NCBI RefSeq assembly: GCF_001721295.1
Contig: NZ_MDDS01000081.1
Location: forward strand, 62,001 to 126,000
DNA from: Sphingomonas turrisvirgatae
GTDB taxonomy: Bacteria > Pseudomonadota > Alphaproteobacteria > Sphingomonadales > Sphingomonadaceae
DNA: 64,000 nucleotides
Direction of reading: 5' to 3'
A program made the translations under genes and the position numbers. This document shows positions 1 to 9,003 of this stretch, piece after piece. Each line of letters opens with the position of its first letter. Position 1 is the stretch's first letter. The notes under the pieces were generated by a model. That model had not been told where the DNA came from and did no database searches. It saw only the letters and a program-made list of their open reading frames with translations.

Positions 1-249
1 CCAAGCGAGATCGGGGGGCCGGCAAGGCGGGCGAGCGATCGCGAATACCGGATCGACCCGAGCGATCACGCCGAGCGGTCGGCACATGGCCGAGCGCTGG
101 ACGAGATGAACGCGATCAACAACCGCCGTCCGCGCAGCTTCCGTTTCCGCCCCGTGATGGCGCTGACCTTCGATGCGGCCGACCTGAACGGTCCGGCCCG
201 CGTGAGCGGCATTGCGCCGAACCTGATGGGATTAGCATCCAGGCGATGA
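1..249 (+). CDS. C-terminal fragment of an unidentified protein
   Basis: The first forward frame is open from the window edge to a TGA at 247-249, giving 82 residues of an incomplete protein. The visible part is arginine-rich and ends in a plausible globular stretch (RPVMALTFDAADLNGPARV). I recognise no family and see no motif. The frame ends 50 bases before the oppositely oriented tRNA-Ser. Its reality rests only on being open and on typical third-position GC use, so it could be chance in this GC-rich DNA. Confidence 0.35.
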   Translation, partial: PSEIGGPARRASDREYRIDPSDHAERSAHGRALDEMNAINNRRPRSFRFRPVMALTFDAADLNGPARVSGIAPNLMGLASRR

Positions 250-298
250 GGTGGCCCGGTTGGCAAGGCGGATGGGCGCGGACGGCACGGGTGTGAAG

Positions 299-388
<90 letters not shown>

Positions 389-480
389 GCGTCGCGTGGC
401 TTTGGCGCTTCGGCGTCTTTTCCGCAAGTGGGTGGCAATCGGGGATTCACCTGAACGCCCCGCTGTGCCAGAACGGCGTC

Positions 481-1536
481 ATGCGGGATTCCCAAAGCCT
501 GTTACGGCGTATCACTATGGCCGGTACCGTCGCGAGCGCGTGGATGCTCGTCGGCGGGCCGGCTGCGGCTCAGGACGAAAGCGGATTTCAGGCCTATATC
601 AACGGCCCGTTGCGCGAGCAGGCCGTGCGCGAGGGGGTGAGCCCCCGCACGCTCGATCGCGTGCTGCCCACGCTCACCTTCAATCCGCGGGTCGTAGCGC
701 TGGATCGTGACCAGCCCGGCGGACCGCCGAGCGCCACCGCCTCGATCCCCAACTTCGCGCCCTATAAGGCGCGGCATGTCGATGCGGCGCGGATCAGCCG
801 GGGGCGCACGACCTATCAGCGGCTGCGGCCGTTGCTGGCGCGAGTCGAGCGCGAGACGGGGGTGCCCGAATCGGTGATGGTGGCGATCTTTGGCCACGAG
901 ACGAATTACGGCAGCTATACCGGCAATTTCGACCTGCCGCGCAGCCTGGCGACGCTGGCCTATGAAGGGCGCCGGCGCACCCTGTTCGCGGGCGAATTCG
1001 TCGCGACGATGAAGATGATCGATCGCGGGGTGCCGCGCGAGCGGTTGCTGGGCAGTTGGGCCGGCGCGTTCGGCTATCCGCAGTTCCTTCCCTCCGTCTA
1101 TCTGCGGCTGGCGCGTGATGGGGACGGGGACGGCGTCGCCAACATCTGGTCGAACGAGGCCGACACGCTTGCGTCGATCGCGAATTATTTCGTCAATGCG
1201 GGCTGGCGGGCGGGGCAGCCATGGGGCTTTGCCGTCAACGTGCCGAGCGGGTTTGACCGCGCGGCGGCCCGGGGGCGCACCATCTCGCCGCGCTGCCCGC
1301 GGGTATTCGACCGGCATTCGCGGTGGATGACCATGGCCGAATGGCGTGCGCTGGGGATCGTGCCGCAGAATGGCACCTGGCCAAGTGGCGACATGCTGGC
1401 GACGCTGCTGGAGCCGGACGGGCCGGGCAAGACCGCCTATCTGCTGACGGGCAATTATCGCGTGATCCTGGATTACAACTGTTCCAACTTCTACGCGCTT
1501 TCGGTGGGGCTGCTGGCGGATGAGATCGAGAAATAG
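481..1536 (+). CDS. lytic murein transglycosylase, MltB (SLT_2) family
   Basis: This 351-residue exported enzyme cleaves the MurNAc-GlcNAc bond of peptidoglycan with 1,6-anhydro product formation. Residues 1-30 look like a signal peptide ending in AAA-Q. The MltB catalytic region is at residues 130-150 (SVMVAIFGHETNYGSYTG), with Glu140 as the likely catalytic acid/base. The following GAFGYPQFLPS and DGDGDGVANIWSNEADTLASIANYF motifs are diagnostic of the family. The usual C-terminal peptidoglycan-binding domain of longer members is absent. The stop overlaps the start of the next cell-wall gene by 17 bases, indicating co-transcription. Physiological target and regulation cannot be read from the sequence. 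Confidence 0.9.
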   Translation: MRDSQSLLRRITMAGTVASAWMLVGGPAAAQDESGFQAYINGPLREQAVREGVSPRTLDRVLPTLTFNPRVVALDRDQPGGPPSATASIPNFAPYKARHVDAARISRGRTTYQRLRPLLARVERETGVPESVMVAIFGHETNYGSYTGNFDLPRSLATLAYEGRRRTLFAGEFVATMKMIDRGVPRERLLGSWAGAFGYPQFLPSVYLRLARDGDGDGVANIWSNEADTLASIANYFVNAGWRAGQPWGFAVNVPSGFDRAAARGRTISPRCPRVFDRHSRWMTMAEWRALGIVPQNGTWPSGDMLATLLEPDGPGKTAYLLTGNYRVILDYNCSNFYALSVGLLADEIEK

Positions 1537-2404
1537 CGGCATCGTGCTTGCCGGGGCGATGGCATTGGCGGGACAGGGCCTCGCGCAGACGCCGCACCAT
1601 GCGGGTCCGGCGACTGGGGCGAGCTATGCCCAGCCGGATGCGATTGCGCGGGCGACAGGGGGTGCACAGCAGGCAGGCGGACCGCCGCCATCGAGCGGGC
1701 CGCAAGGCAGCTCTCAACTGCGCCCGGGCGAGGAGCGGTTCGATCGCGTCGGCTATGCCGGTTATGCCGGCCCGGGCGAGGGTGTGTTTGCGGTAAGTGC
1801 CGATCTGCCAGCAGGAAGGCATGCCGAGGTGACGGCGCTGAATAGCGGCCGGACGATCGTGGTGGCCGTTCGGGGACCGGGTCCGGGCCTGCTGGATCTG
1901 TCTGCCGACGCGGCGCGACAGCTTGGCGTTACCGGAAATCCTGCGGTGCGCGTGCGGCGGGTGACCGTCGCGCCGAGCGACTCCGCGCTGCTTGCCGCCG
2001 GTCAGCCGCTACCGCCGCGTGCCGATGCACCGCCGGCGCTGCTCGCAGGATTGCGCAAGCAATTGGGCGCGCGATCACCGGATCCCGTGACCACGGCGTC
2101 GGTTACGGCCCGGCCGCCGATGCGCCCGGCACCGCCCGTCCGGGCGCAGGCCGCAGCACCCGTGACGAAGCCAGCCGCAACGCCCGCGCCCGCGACGACC
2201 GGACTGTTCGTTCAGGTGGCTGCGCTGTCCAGCGCGCAGCGGGCCCAGCTGTTGGCGGGCCAGATCGGCGGGGTGGTACGGCCTGCCGGCGAGGTCTATC
2301 GCGTCCAGGTCGGTCCGTATCCAGACAGCGCCGCCGCGCAACGCGCGCGTGCGGACCTGGCGCAGCGCGGCTATGCCGACGCGCGAATCGTCTCAGTCCG
2401 GTAA
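1520..2404 (+). CDS. SPOR-domain protein, RlpA-like
   Basis: This 294-residue exported protein has an N-terminal signal peptide (cleavage probably after GQGLAQ), a proline-rich stretch, then an RlpA-like double-psi beta-barrel region (roughly residues 75-150: RHAEVTALNSGRTIVVAVRG). A second Pro/Ala-rich linker leads to a C-terminal SPOR domain (about residues 217-294, starting FVQVAALSS and containing YRVQVGPYPDSAAAQRA). SPOR domains bind denuded glycan strands at division septa. RlpA of Pseudomonas is a septal lytic transglycosylase, but I cannot confirm its catalytic residues here, so enzymatic activity is only possible. The start overlaps the upstream transglycosylase gene, and the carboxypeptidase gene follows after 35 bases. 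The three probably form a wall-remodelling operon. Confidence 0.8.
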   Translation: MRSRNSGIVLAGAMALAGQGLAQTPHHAGPATGASYAQPDAIARATGGAQQAGGPPPSSGPQGSSQLRPGEERFDRVGYAGYAGPGEGVFAVSADLPAGRHAEVTALNSGRTIVVAVRGPGPGLLDLSADAARQLGVTGNPAVRVRRVTVAPSDSALLAAGQPLPPRADAPPALLAGLRKQLGARSPDPVTTASVTARPPMRPAPPVRAQAAAPVTKPAATPAPATTGLFVQVAALSSAQRAQLLAGQIGGVVRPAGEVYRVQVGPYPDSAAAQRARADLAQRGYADARIVSVR

Positions 2405-2439
2405 TTTCGTCCCGTAACTTCCAGCGTTCAGGTCATTTC

Positions 2440-3612
2440 ATGCAGAAGCTCTTCTTCGCCGCTCCCGCCGTCATCCTCGCCGCTCTCGCCGTTGCGCCGA
2501 CCGCCGCGCAGACCCCGCCGTTCGAGACGATCGCGCCGGTCGCCTTTATGGAGGACCTGTCATCGAACGCGGTCCTCTATGCCAAGGACGCCGACCGCAG
2601 GATGCCGCCTGCTTCGATGGCGAAGATGATGACGGCCTATGTGGCGTTCGACCTGGTCAAGCAGGGCAAGCTCAAGCTCACCGACATGGCCGATGTGCGG
2701 CCGGAGACGTGGCAGAAATGGCATGGACCTTCAGCGGGCTCGACCATGTTCCTCTCACCGGGTTCGAAGGTGAGCGTCGAAAATCTGCTGAACGGGATCA
2801 TGGTCGTCTCCGGCAACGACGCGTGTGTCGTGCTGGCCGAGCATCTCGCCGGAACCGAGCAGGCGTTCGTCAACCTGATGAACCAGAAGGCGAAGGAGCT
2901 TGGCCTGACCAACAGCCAGTTCGGCACGTCGAACGGCTGGCCGGACGAGGGCCGCACCTATGTGACCGCCCGCGACCTGGCGAAGCTCGCCAAGGCGACG
3001 ATCGTCAACCATCCCGACCTGTACAAGCGCTTCTATTCCAAGGAGAGCTTCACCTATGGCACGACGATGGGCGGTCAGCCGATTACCCAGGCCAATCGCG
3101 ATCCGTTGCTGGGCCGAGTCAAGGGGGCAGATGGGCTGAAGACCGGTCATACCGAGGAGGCGGGTTATGGCTTCACCGGCTCGGCCGAACAGAATGGCCG
3201 GCGGTTGGTCATGGTCGTCGCCGGGCTCACCAGCTTTAACGGGCGGATCGAGGAATCGGTCAAGTTCATGGACTGGGGCTTCCGCGCCTGGTCATCGCAC
3301 AAGGTGGTGAGCAAGGGGCGCAAGGTCGATAGCGCACCGGTCCAGCTGGGCGACGAGAGCGAAGTCGGCCTGGTGGCGCCGCGCGACCTGGCAGTCGCGG
3401 TGCCGGCCGGAACGAGCCCGGAGCTGCGCGGGACCGTGGTCTATGACGGGCCGATCAAGGCACCGATCAAGGCGGGTCAGCAAGTCGCCGAACTGGTCAT
3501 CACCGCGCCCGGTATGCCCGAGCAGCGCGTTCCGCTCGTCGCCGAGGCCGATGTGGGCGAAGCCGGCTTTTTCGGGCGGGCCTGGGCCGGCCTGATGTCG
3601 CTGTTCGCATGA
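2440..3612 (+). CDS. serine-type D-Ala-D-Ala carboxypeptidase (PBP5/6 type)
   Basis: This 390-residue low-molecular-weight penicillin-binding protein trims the terminal D-Ala from peptidoglycan pentapeptides. A signal peptide ends near TAAQ (residue 24). All three active-site motifs are present in the correct order: SMAK (Ser59, Lys62), SGN (124-126) and KTG (234-236). The C-terminal region (about residues 300-370) matches the beta-rich domain of PBP5, and the last 20 residues (EAGFFGRAWAGLMSLFA) fit the amphipathic membrane anchor of these enzymes. The stop overlaps the start of tmk by 4 bases. It cannot be assigned more narrowly among dacA, dacC and dacD from sequence alone. Confidence 0.93.
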   Translation: MQKLFFAAPAVILAALAVAPTAAQTPPFETIAPVAFMEDLSSNAVLYAKDADRRMPPASMAKMMTAYVAFDLVKQGKLKLTDMADVRPETWQKWHGPSAGSTMFLSPGSKVSVENLLNGIMVVSGNDACVVLAEHLAGTEQAFVNLMNQKAKELGLTNSQFGTSNGWPDEGRTYVTARDLAKLAKATIVNHPDLYKRFYSKESFTYGTTMGGQPITQANRDPLLGRVKGADGLKTGHTEEAGYGFTGSAEQNGRRLVMVVAGLTSFNGRIEESVKFMDWGFRAWSSHKVVSKGRKVDSAPVQLGDESEVGLVAPRDLAVAVPAGTSPELRGTVVYDGPIKAPIKAGQQVAELVITAPGMPEQRVPLVAEADVGEAGFFGRAWAGLMSLFA

Positions 3613-4232
3613 GGGGGCGCTTCCTCTCCCTGGAGGGCGGGGAAGGGGTCGGCAAATCGACTCAGGTGAAGCGGCTGGCCGCCGCGCTCGAAGCTCGCGG
3701 GCTGAACGTCGTGGTTACCCGCGAACCGGGCGGGACCGAGGGAGCCGAGGGCGTGCGTGGCCTGCTGATGCAGGGCGATGTCGCGCGGTGGAGCGCGCAT
3801 GCCGAAACGTTGCTGTTCGCGGCGGCGCGCGCCGATCATGTCGAGAAGCTGATTCGCCCGGCGGTTGAGGCGGGCAGCTGGGTCCTGTGCGATCGCTATG
3901 TGGGTTCGACCCGAGCCTATCAGGGCGCACAGGATATCGACGATGCCGCGATCCTGGCGCTGCACGGCTTTGGGTCGAAGGGGTTGTTGCCTGACCGCAC
4001 GCTGGTGCTCGACCTGCCGGAGGGCGAGGGGCACGCACGATCGATCGACCGGGACGGCGGGGCGGCGGATCGGTTCGGCGCGCGCGGCCCGGACTTTCAT
4101 CGCGCGGTTGCGGCGCAGTTCCGCCGCATCGCTGCCGCCGAGCCCGACCGGGTGCGGCTGGTCGATGCGACGGGTGCCGTCGAAGCTGTCACGGCAGCCC
4201 TGATCGACGCGCTGGCTGACCTGCTGCCATGA
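3609..4232 (+). CDS. tmk: thymidylate kinase
   Basis: This 207-residue cytosolic enzyme phosphorylates dTMP to dTDP with ATP. The P-loop is GGEGVGKST (residues 10-18), the DR[YH] signature appears as CDRYVGSTRAYQGAQ, and the TREPGGT motif contacts the substrate. The length is normal for the family. It overlaps both neighbours by 4 bases (ATGA arrangements), so it is translationally coupled to the carboxypeptidase gene upstream and holB downstream. The tmk-holB pairing is common in bacteria. Confidence 0.97.
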   Translation: MRGRFLSLEGGEGVGKSTQVKRLAAALEARGLNVVVTREPGGTEGAEGVRGLLMQGDVARWSAHAETLLFAAARADHVEKLIRPAVEAGSWVLCDRYVGSTRAYQGAQDIDDAAILALHGFGSKGLLPDRTLVLDLPEGEGHARSIDRDGGAADRFGARGPDFHRAVAAQFRRIAAAEPDRVRLVDATGAVEAVTAALIDALADLLP

Positions 4233-5215
4233 CGTCATTCGTCGGCAATGCCGCGGCGCGGGCCGCTTTTCGCGCTGCGCTGTCCGGCGCGCAGCTGCAC
4301 CATGCATGGCTGATCGCGGGGCCGGAGGGCATCGGCAAAGCGAGATTTGCCCGCGCGGCGGCGATGCGCATGCTGGCCGAGGCGGCCGGTGCGACCGATC
4401 TGGCAGGCGATTTCGAGGTGCCGGAGGCGAACGCCACGCGCCGGATGATCGAGGCCGGCGCGCACCCCGATTATCGCGTGCTGGAACGGCTGGCCAAGGA
4501 TCCCGAGAAGAAGCCCGGGCAGGACATCGCCCGGTCGATCAAGATCGATCAGGTGCGCGGGCTGAATCCGATGTTCGCGACAAAGCCCAGCATGTCGATG
4601 CGCCGGGTCGTCGTGATCGATTCGATCGACGACGTCGAACGCCCGGGCGCCGCCAACGCGCTGCTCAAGAACCTGGAGGAGCCGCCGGTCGGCACGATCT
4701 TCCTGCTGGTCAGTCATTCGCCGGGGCGGCTGTTGCCGACCATTCGCTCACGCTGCCGGCTGCTGCGCTTCGACCCGCTGAGCGACGAGGATGTGGCAGC
4801 CGTGCTGCGGGCCGAACTGCCCGAGGCGAGCGCGGCGGAGATCGACGCGCTGGTGCGGGCAGGGGACGGCTCGCCAGGCAAGGCGTTGGGCTTTGCCGGG
4901 CTTGATATCGCGACGCTGGACAAAGAGATGGCGGCGATCGCAGCACGAGGCGATCCGGACAACCTGATCCGCGCGCGGCTGGCCAAGGCGCTGGGCGTCA
5001 AGGCTGCGCAGCCGCGTTACGAGGCGTTTCTGGCGCGCGTGCCCGCGTTCATCGCCACGCAGGCACGCGGCCGGCAGGGACCCGGACTTGCGCAAGCGCT
5101 CGACGCCTATGCAGCCGCATCGCAGCTCGGGCCGCTGGCCATCGCGCAATCGCTGGACGCGCAGGGCACGGTGTTCGAGATGGGCGGCATTCTGGCGCGG
5201 CTGGCCAACCGCTGA
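4229..5215 (+). CDS. holB: DNA polymerase III subunit delta'
   Basis: This 328-residue clamp-loader subunit helps open the beta sliding clamp for the replicase. The N-terminal region (about 1-200) is AAA+-like, with a P-loop-like GPEGIGKARFA, the segment RRVVVIDSIDDVERPGAANALLKNLEEPP, and the SRC motif region TIRSRCRLLRF typical of clamp loaders. The C-terminal third is the alpha-helical collar domain. It is coupled to tmk by a 4-base overlap and is followed 41 bases later by metG. Confidence 0.93.
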   Translation: MTSFVGNAAARAAFRAALSGAQLHHAWLIAGPEGIGKARFARAAAMRMLAEAAGATDLAGDFEVPEANATRRMIEAGAHPDYRVLERLAKDPEKKPGQDIARSIKIDQVRGLNPMFATKPSMSMRRVVVIDSIDDVERPGAANALLKNLEEPPVGTIFLLVSHSPGRLLPTIRSRCRLLRFDPLSDEDVAAVLRAELPEASAAEIDALVRAGDGSPGKALGFAGLDIATLDKEMAAIAARGDPDNLIRARLAKALGVKAAQPRYEAFLARVPAFIATQARGRQGPGLAQALDAYAAASQLGPLAIAQSLDAQGTVFEMGGILARLANR

Positions 5216-5256
5216 TCGCGCTTCAATCCCAGGCGCGCATGCTCTAGAGCCCGCGC

Positions 5257-6801
5257 ATGGCCGACCCCTATTATATCACCACCGCAATCCACTATCCCAA
5301 TGGCAAGCCGCATATCGGCCATGCCTATGAGATGATCGCAGCCGATGCGATCGCGCGCTTCCAGCGGCAGCAGGGTCGCGACGTGCGGTTCATGACCGGC
5401 ACCGACGAACATGGGTTGAAGATGGCGCAGACGGCGCGCGCCCGCGATATGTCCGCGCGTCAGTTGGCCGATGAAATGTCAGCCCATTTCAGTGATATGG
5501 CGCGCGATCTCAACATTTCATATGATCGCTTCATCCGCACGAGCGACACTGATCACTATGCTGCCAGCCAGGCGATCTGGCAGGCGATGGTCGACCGAGG
5601 CGACCTGTATCTCGACCGTTACGAAGGGTGGTACTCGGTTCGCGACGAAGCCTTTTACGAGGAAAAGGAACTGAGCGAGGGGGAGGGCGGCGTCAAACTG
5701 TCGCCGCAGGGTACGCCGGTTGAATGGACCGCAGAGGAGACGTGGTTCTTTCGCCTGTCCAACTATCAGGACCGGCTGCTCGAGCTTTACGATGCACAAC
5801 CCGACTTCATTCGGCCCGAACGATCGCGCAACGAGATCGTGTCGTTCGTCAAAGGCGGGCTGACCGACCTTTCGGTATCGCGCACCAGCTTTGACTGGGG
5901 CGTGCCGGTGCCGGGATCGCCGGGGCATGTCATGTATGTGTGGGTCGATGCGCTCACCAATTATCTGACCGGGATCGGCTATCCCGACTTGGACGGTGAG
6001 CTTGCGCGCTATTGGCCGGCGAACCTGCATCTGATCGGCAAGGATATCACGCGGTTCCACACCGTGTATTGGCCGGCCTTCCTGATGTCGGCCGGGATCG
6101 AGCTGCCACGCCAGGTGTTCGCGCACGGGTTCATCCTGAACCGCGGCGAGAAGATGTCGAAATCGACTGGCAATGTCGTCGATCCCATCGAGCTGGCGAA
6201 CCTCTACGGCGTCGATGCGCTGCGCTATTTCCTGCTGCGCGAAGTGAATTTCGGCAGCGACGGCAGCTTCAGCGACGAGGCGATCGTCACGCGCGCCAAT
6301 GCCGATCTGGCGAACAGCTTCGGCAATCTGGCACAGCGCACGCTCGCGTTCATCGCCAAGAACCTGGACGGCGCGCTGCCCCAGCCGGGGCGGAGCGATC
6401 CTGCCGATGCGGAGTTGCTGGCGGTCGTTGCCGCAACGGCCGCCGAGTTCCGCACGGCGTTCGACGAGCTGGCGATCGGTCAGGCGCTGGAGGCATGGAT
6501 GCGCGCAGTCTTTGCCTGCAACCAGTATATCGACGTCCAGGCCCCGTGGGCGCTGCGCAAGTCCGACCCGGATCGGATGCATGCGGTGCTCGGCACGCTG
6601 GTTCGTGCGATCCGCGATCTTGCGATCATCATCTGGCCCGTCATCCCCGCCTCGGCCGAGCGGTTGCTGGCCCAGATCGATGAAAAACCGCTGAATATGG
6701 CCGGGTCCGCGTGGTATGACGTCAAGGCGGCGCAAGGCTATCGGATCGATCCGCCGACCGGCGTGTTCCCCCGGCTGGAGCTGAAGGATAGCGCTGCGTG
6801 A
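5257..6801 (+). CDS. metG: methionyl-tRNA synthetase
   Basis: This 514-residue class I aminoacyl-tRNA synthetase charges tRNA-Met. The HIGH motif (residues 19-22, in GKPHIGHAYEMI) and the KMSKS loop (residues 299-303) are intact. The length and the absence of a C-terminal tRNA-binding EMAP-like extension match the short bacterial form common in alphaproteobacteria. The TGA stop overlaps the GTG start of tatD, and the holB-metG-tatD-MBL hydrolase order is conserved in many alphaproteobacteria. Confidence 0.97.
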   Translation: MADPYYITTAIHYPNGKPHIGHAYEMIAADAIARFQRQQGRDVRFMTGTDEHGLKMAQTARARDMSARQLADEMSAHFSDMARDLNISYDRFIRTSDTDHYAASQAIWQAMVDRGDLYLDRYEGWYSVRDEAFYEEKELSEGEGGVKLSPQGTPVEWTAEETWFFRLSNYQDRLLELYDAQPDFIRPERSRNEIVSFVKGGLTDLSVSRTSFDWGVPVPGSPGHVMYVWVDALTNYLTGIGYPDLDGELARYWPANLHLIGKDITRFHTVYWPAFLMSAGIELPRQVFAHGFILNRGEKMSKSTGNVVDPIELANLYGVDALRYFLLREVNFGSDGSFSDEAIVTRANADLANSFGNLAQRTLAFIAKNLDGALPQPGRSDPADAELLAVVAATAAEFRTAFDELAIGQALEAWMRAVFACNQYIDVQAPWALRKSDPDRMHAVLGTLVRAIRDLAIIIWPVIPASAERLLAQIDEKPLNMAGSAWYDVKAAQGYRIDPPTGVFPRLELKDSAA

Positions 6802-7577
6802 GACTGGCCGACAGCCATTGCCACCTCAACTACAAGGGGCTGGGCGAGCAGCAGCCCGATGTTCTGGCGCGGGCCCGCGCGACCGGCGTGGTCGCGATGC
6901 TCAACATCGCGACGCGCGAGCGCGAATGGGACGATGTACTGGCAACCGCCGAACGGGAGCCGGACGTCTGGGCGACGGTGGGCATCCACCCGCATGAAGC
7001 GGACGAGCACTCGCATATCGATACCGCAAAGCTGGTTGCGCGCGCCGCGCACCCGCGCGTGGTCGGCATCGGTGAAACCGGCCTCGACTACTATTACGAT
7101 CATAGTGACCGTGCGCGGCAGCAGGCGAGCTTCCGATCGCACATCGCGGCGTCGCGCGAGACTGGACTGCCGCTGATCGTCCACACGCGCGATGCTGAGG
7201 CGGACACCGCCGCGATCCTGACGGACGAGATGGGGAAGGGGGCCTATCCCGGCGTCATCCACTGCTTCACTGCCAGCGATGATTTTGCCGACGAGGCGCT
7301 GGCGCTCGGCTTCTACATCTCGATCTCAGGCATCGTGACCTTCAAGAACGCGCGGGATCTTCAGGCAACCGCCGCGCGGCTGCCGATCGATCGGCTGCTG
7401 ATCGAAACCGATGCCCCGTTCCTGGCGCCGGTGCCGCACCGTGGAAAGACCGGCGAGCCTGCCTTCGTCGCGGACACTTGCCGCTACCTGGCGGCATTGC
7501 GCGGCGAGGACCCAGACGAGCTCGCCGACGCCACGCGCGCCAATTTCCACCGGCTCTTCGGCAAGACGCTGGCATGA
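6798..7577 (+). CDS. tatD: TatD family metal-dependent hydrolase
   Basis: This 259-residue amidohydrolase-fold protein begins MRLADSHCHLNY, giving the HxH metal site (His7, His9). It carries GIHPHEAD, GETGLDYYYDHSD and HTRDAEADT, all typical TatD/YcfH metal-ligand motifs, and a terminal LIETDAPFLAPVPHRGK block. Family members are 3'-5' DNA/RNA exonucleases or deoxyribonucleases, but the substrate here is not evident. The start codon is GTG, overlapping the metG stop. Confidence 0.93.
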   Translation: MRLADSHCHLNYKGLGEQQPDVLARARATGVVAMLNIATREREWDDVLATAEREPDVWATVGIHPHEADEHSHIDTAKLVARAAHPRVVGIGETGLDYYYDHSDRARQQASFRSHIAASRETGLPLIVHTRDAEADTAAILTDEMGKGAYPGVIHCFTASDDFADEALALGFYISISGIVTFKNARDLQATAARLPIDRLLIETDAPFLAPVPHRGKTGEPAFVADTCRYLAALRGEDPDELADATRANFHRLFGKTLA

Positions 7578-7584
7578 CGGCTGC

Positions 7585-8349
7585 ATGAAGGTGCGCATCC
7601 TCGGCTCGGGCACTTCGTCCGGCGTGCCGCGGATCGGCAACGACTGGGGCGCTTGCGACCCGGGCGAGCCGCGCAACCGACGTAGCCGCGCGTCCATCCT
7701 GATCGAGAGCGACACGACCCGCATCCTGGTGGATACCAGCCCCGACATGCGCGAGCAGCTGTTGGCGGCGAATGTGGATCAAGTCGACGCCGTTATCTGG
7801 ACGCACGATCACGCCGACCATGCGCATGGCATCGACGACCTTCGCCAGCTGATGCACGCACAGGGTGGACCGGTGCGCGGGATTGCCGATGCGCCGACAC
7901 GCAGGGGCCTTACCGAGCGGTTCCGATATGTGTTCGCGGGCGGCGGGCCGTATCGCGCGACGGCGACGCTGGAGCCGCTGAACGATGGCATGGTGATCGG
8001 CAACATCGCCGTACGGTCGGTAGACCAACCGCATGGCGGCATCGTATCGGCCGGACTGCGCTTCGAATGCGATGGCAAGTCAGTGGGCTATGCCACTGAT
8101 TTCAGTAAATTTACTGAGTCGATGTGGCAGCTATATGCCGGCGTCGACCTGTGGGTTGCCGATGCGTTGCGCCGGCACCCCCATCCAACGCATCCGCATC
8201 TTGCCCAGACACTGCAATGGGCCACAGAATGCCAGGTCGGCCGCACGATCCTTGTGCATATGGACAACAGCATGGATTACCGCGAACTGGTTGCTGAGTT
8301 GCCAGCTGGCGTCGAACCAGGATTCGACGGGATGGAGGTCGTCCTTTGA
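7585..8349 (+). CDS. MBL-fold hydrolase, PhnP-like
   Basis: This 254-residue metallo-beta-lactamase-fold protein starts MKVRILGSGTSSGVPRIG, the usual N-terminus of PhnP-like phosphodiesterases. The metal-binding HxHxDH motif is at residues 74-79 (HDHADH), and further ligands are in LVHMDNSMDY near the C-terminus. PhnP hydrolyses a cyclic ribose phosphate in phosphonate breakdown. No phn genes are nearby, so the specific substrate is unknown. The ATG at 7585 was chosen because the family N-terminus begins there. The stop overlaps the next gene by 4 bases. Confidence 0.88.
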   Translation: MKVRILGSGTSSGVPRIGNDWGACDPGEPRNRRSRASILIESDTTRILVDTSPDMREQLLAANVDQVDAVIWTHDHADHAHGIDDLRQLMHAQGGPVRGIADAPTRRGLTERFRYVFAGGGPYRATATLEPLNDGMVIGNIAVRSVDQPHGGIVSAGLRFECDGKSVGYATDFSKFTESMWQLYAGVDLWVADALRRHPHPTHPHLAQTLQWATECQVGRTILVHMDNSMDYRELVAELPAGVEPGFDGMEVVL

Positions 8350-8960
8350 GCGAGATGCAGGTCGTTCAGCTGGTATCGCTGGTCGGGTTCCTGGTGCTGA
8401 TCCTCGGCTCGCTCAGCGCGCGCCGACTGCGCTTCGGCTTCATGCTCAAGACGTTGCTCGGTTGGGCGGCCATCGGATTTTTCATCTGGATCGTCGTGAT
8501 CAACAAGGAGCGGATCGGCAGCGAGTTCGAGCGGCTTGCGGTGAGCATCGGCGCCAGCGAGCCGCCGCAGGTGGCGCAAGGCGAGACCGTGCGCATCCGC
8601 ATGTCGCCGGACGGGCATTTCTGGGCGCGCGCGACGATCAATGGCGTGGAGCGGCGGATGCTGATCGACAGCGGCGCGACGGTCAGCGCGATCAGCGAGG
8701 ACACCGCACGGGCAGCGAACGTGGATTTCGAAACCGGCGCGGCGGTGCGCGTATCGACCGCCAATGGCACGGTCGATGCGCGACGGGCGCAGGTTCGTAG
8801 CGTTACAGTCGGACCGTTGGCGACGGACGAGCTGACGGTGTTCGTTGCGGCGAATTTCGGCGAGCTGGACGTGTTGGGGATGAATTTCCTTTCACGGCTG
8901 AAATCCTGGCGGGTCGAAGGCAATGTGCTGATCCTGGAACCGCAGGGCTCCCCCGTCTGA
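8346..8960 (+). CDS. membrane-anchored retropepsin-like aspartic protease
   Basis: This 204-residue protein has two hydrophobic N-terminal segments (about residues 6-24 and 33-52) followed by a periplasmic-type soluble domain. The aspartic protease motif is MLIDSGATVSAIS, with Asp108 as the catalytic residue. A second hydrophobic-hydrophobic-Gly block, DVLGMNFLSRL, lies near residue 175. The single-lobed architecture fits the clan AA retropepsin-like proteins found in alphaproteobacteria (TIGR02281-type), which would act as homodimers. Substrate unknown. It overlaps the PhnP-like gene by 4 bases and ends 10 bases before the dif-like site. Confidence 0.85.
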   Translation: MSEMQVVQLVSLVGFLVLILGSLSARRLRFGFMLKTLLGWAAIGFFIWIVVINKERIGSEFERLAVSIGASEPPQVAQGETVRIRMSPDGHFWARATINGVERRMLIDSGATVSAISEDTARAANVDFETGAAVRVSTANGTVDARRAQVRSVTVGPLATDELTVFVAANFGELDVLGMNFLSRLKSWRVEGNVLILEPQGSPV

Positions 8961-8970
8961 TCAAAAGGTA

Positions 8971-8998
8971 ATTTTACATAATGTCTATTATCGGACTT
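8971..8998 (+). other. dif: candidate chromosomal dif site (XerC/XerD recombination site)
   Basis: This 28-bp sequence has the dif layout of 11-bp arm, 6-bp centre and 11-bp arm. The left arm is ATTTTACATAA, the centre TGTCTA and the right arm TTATCGGACTT. Compared with the reverse complement of E. coli dif (recalled as ATTTAACATAA, TATACA, TTATGCGCACC), the XerD arm differs at one base of 11 and the inner ATAA/TTAT bases are identical. It is a conspicuously AT-rich island in GC-rich DNA. The surrounding GGGNAGGG octamers all point towards it (see findings), and genes on both sides run towards it. XerC/XerD resolve chromosome dimers at such sites during FtsK-driven segregation. It ends 5 bases before the mazG start codon. 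Confidence 0.82.
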
Positions 8999-9003
8999 AT
9001 GGA

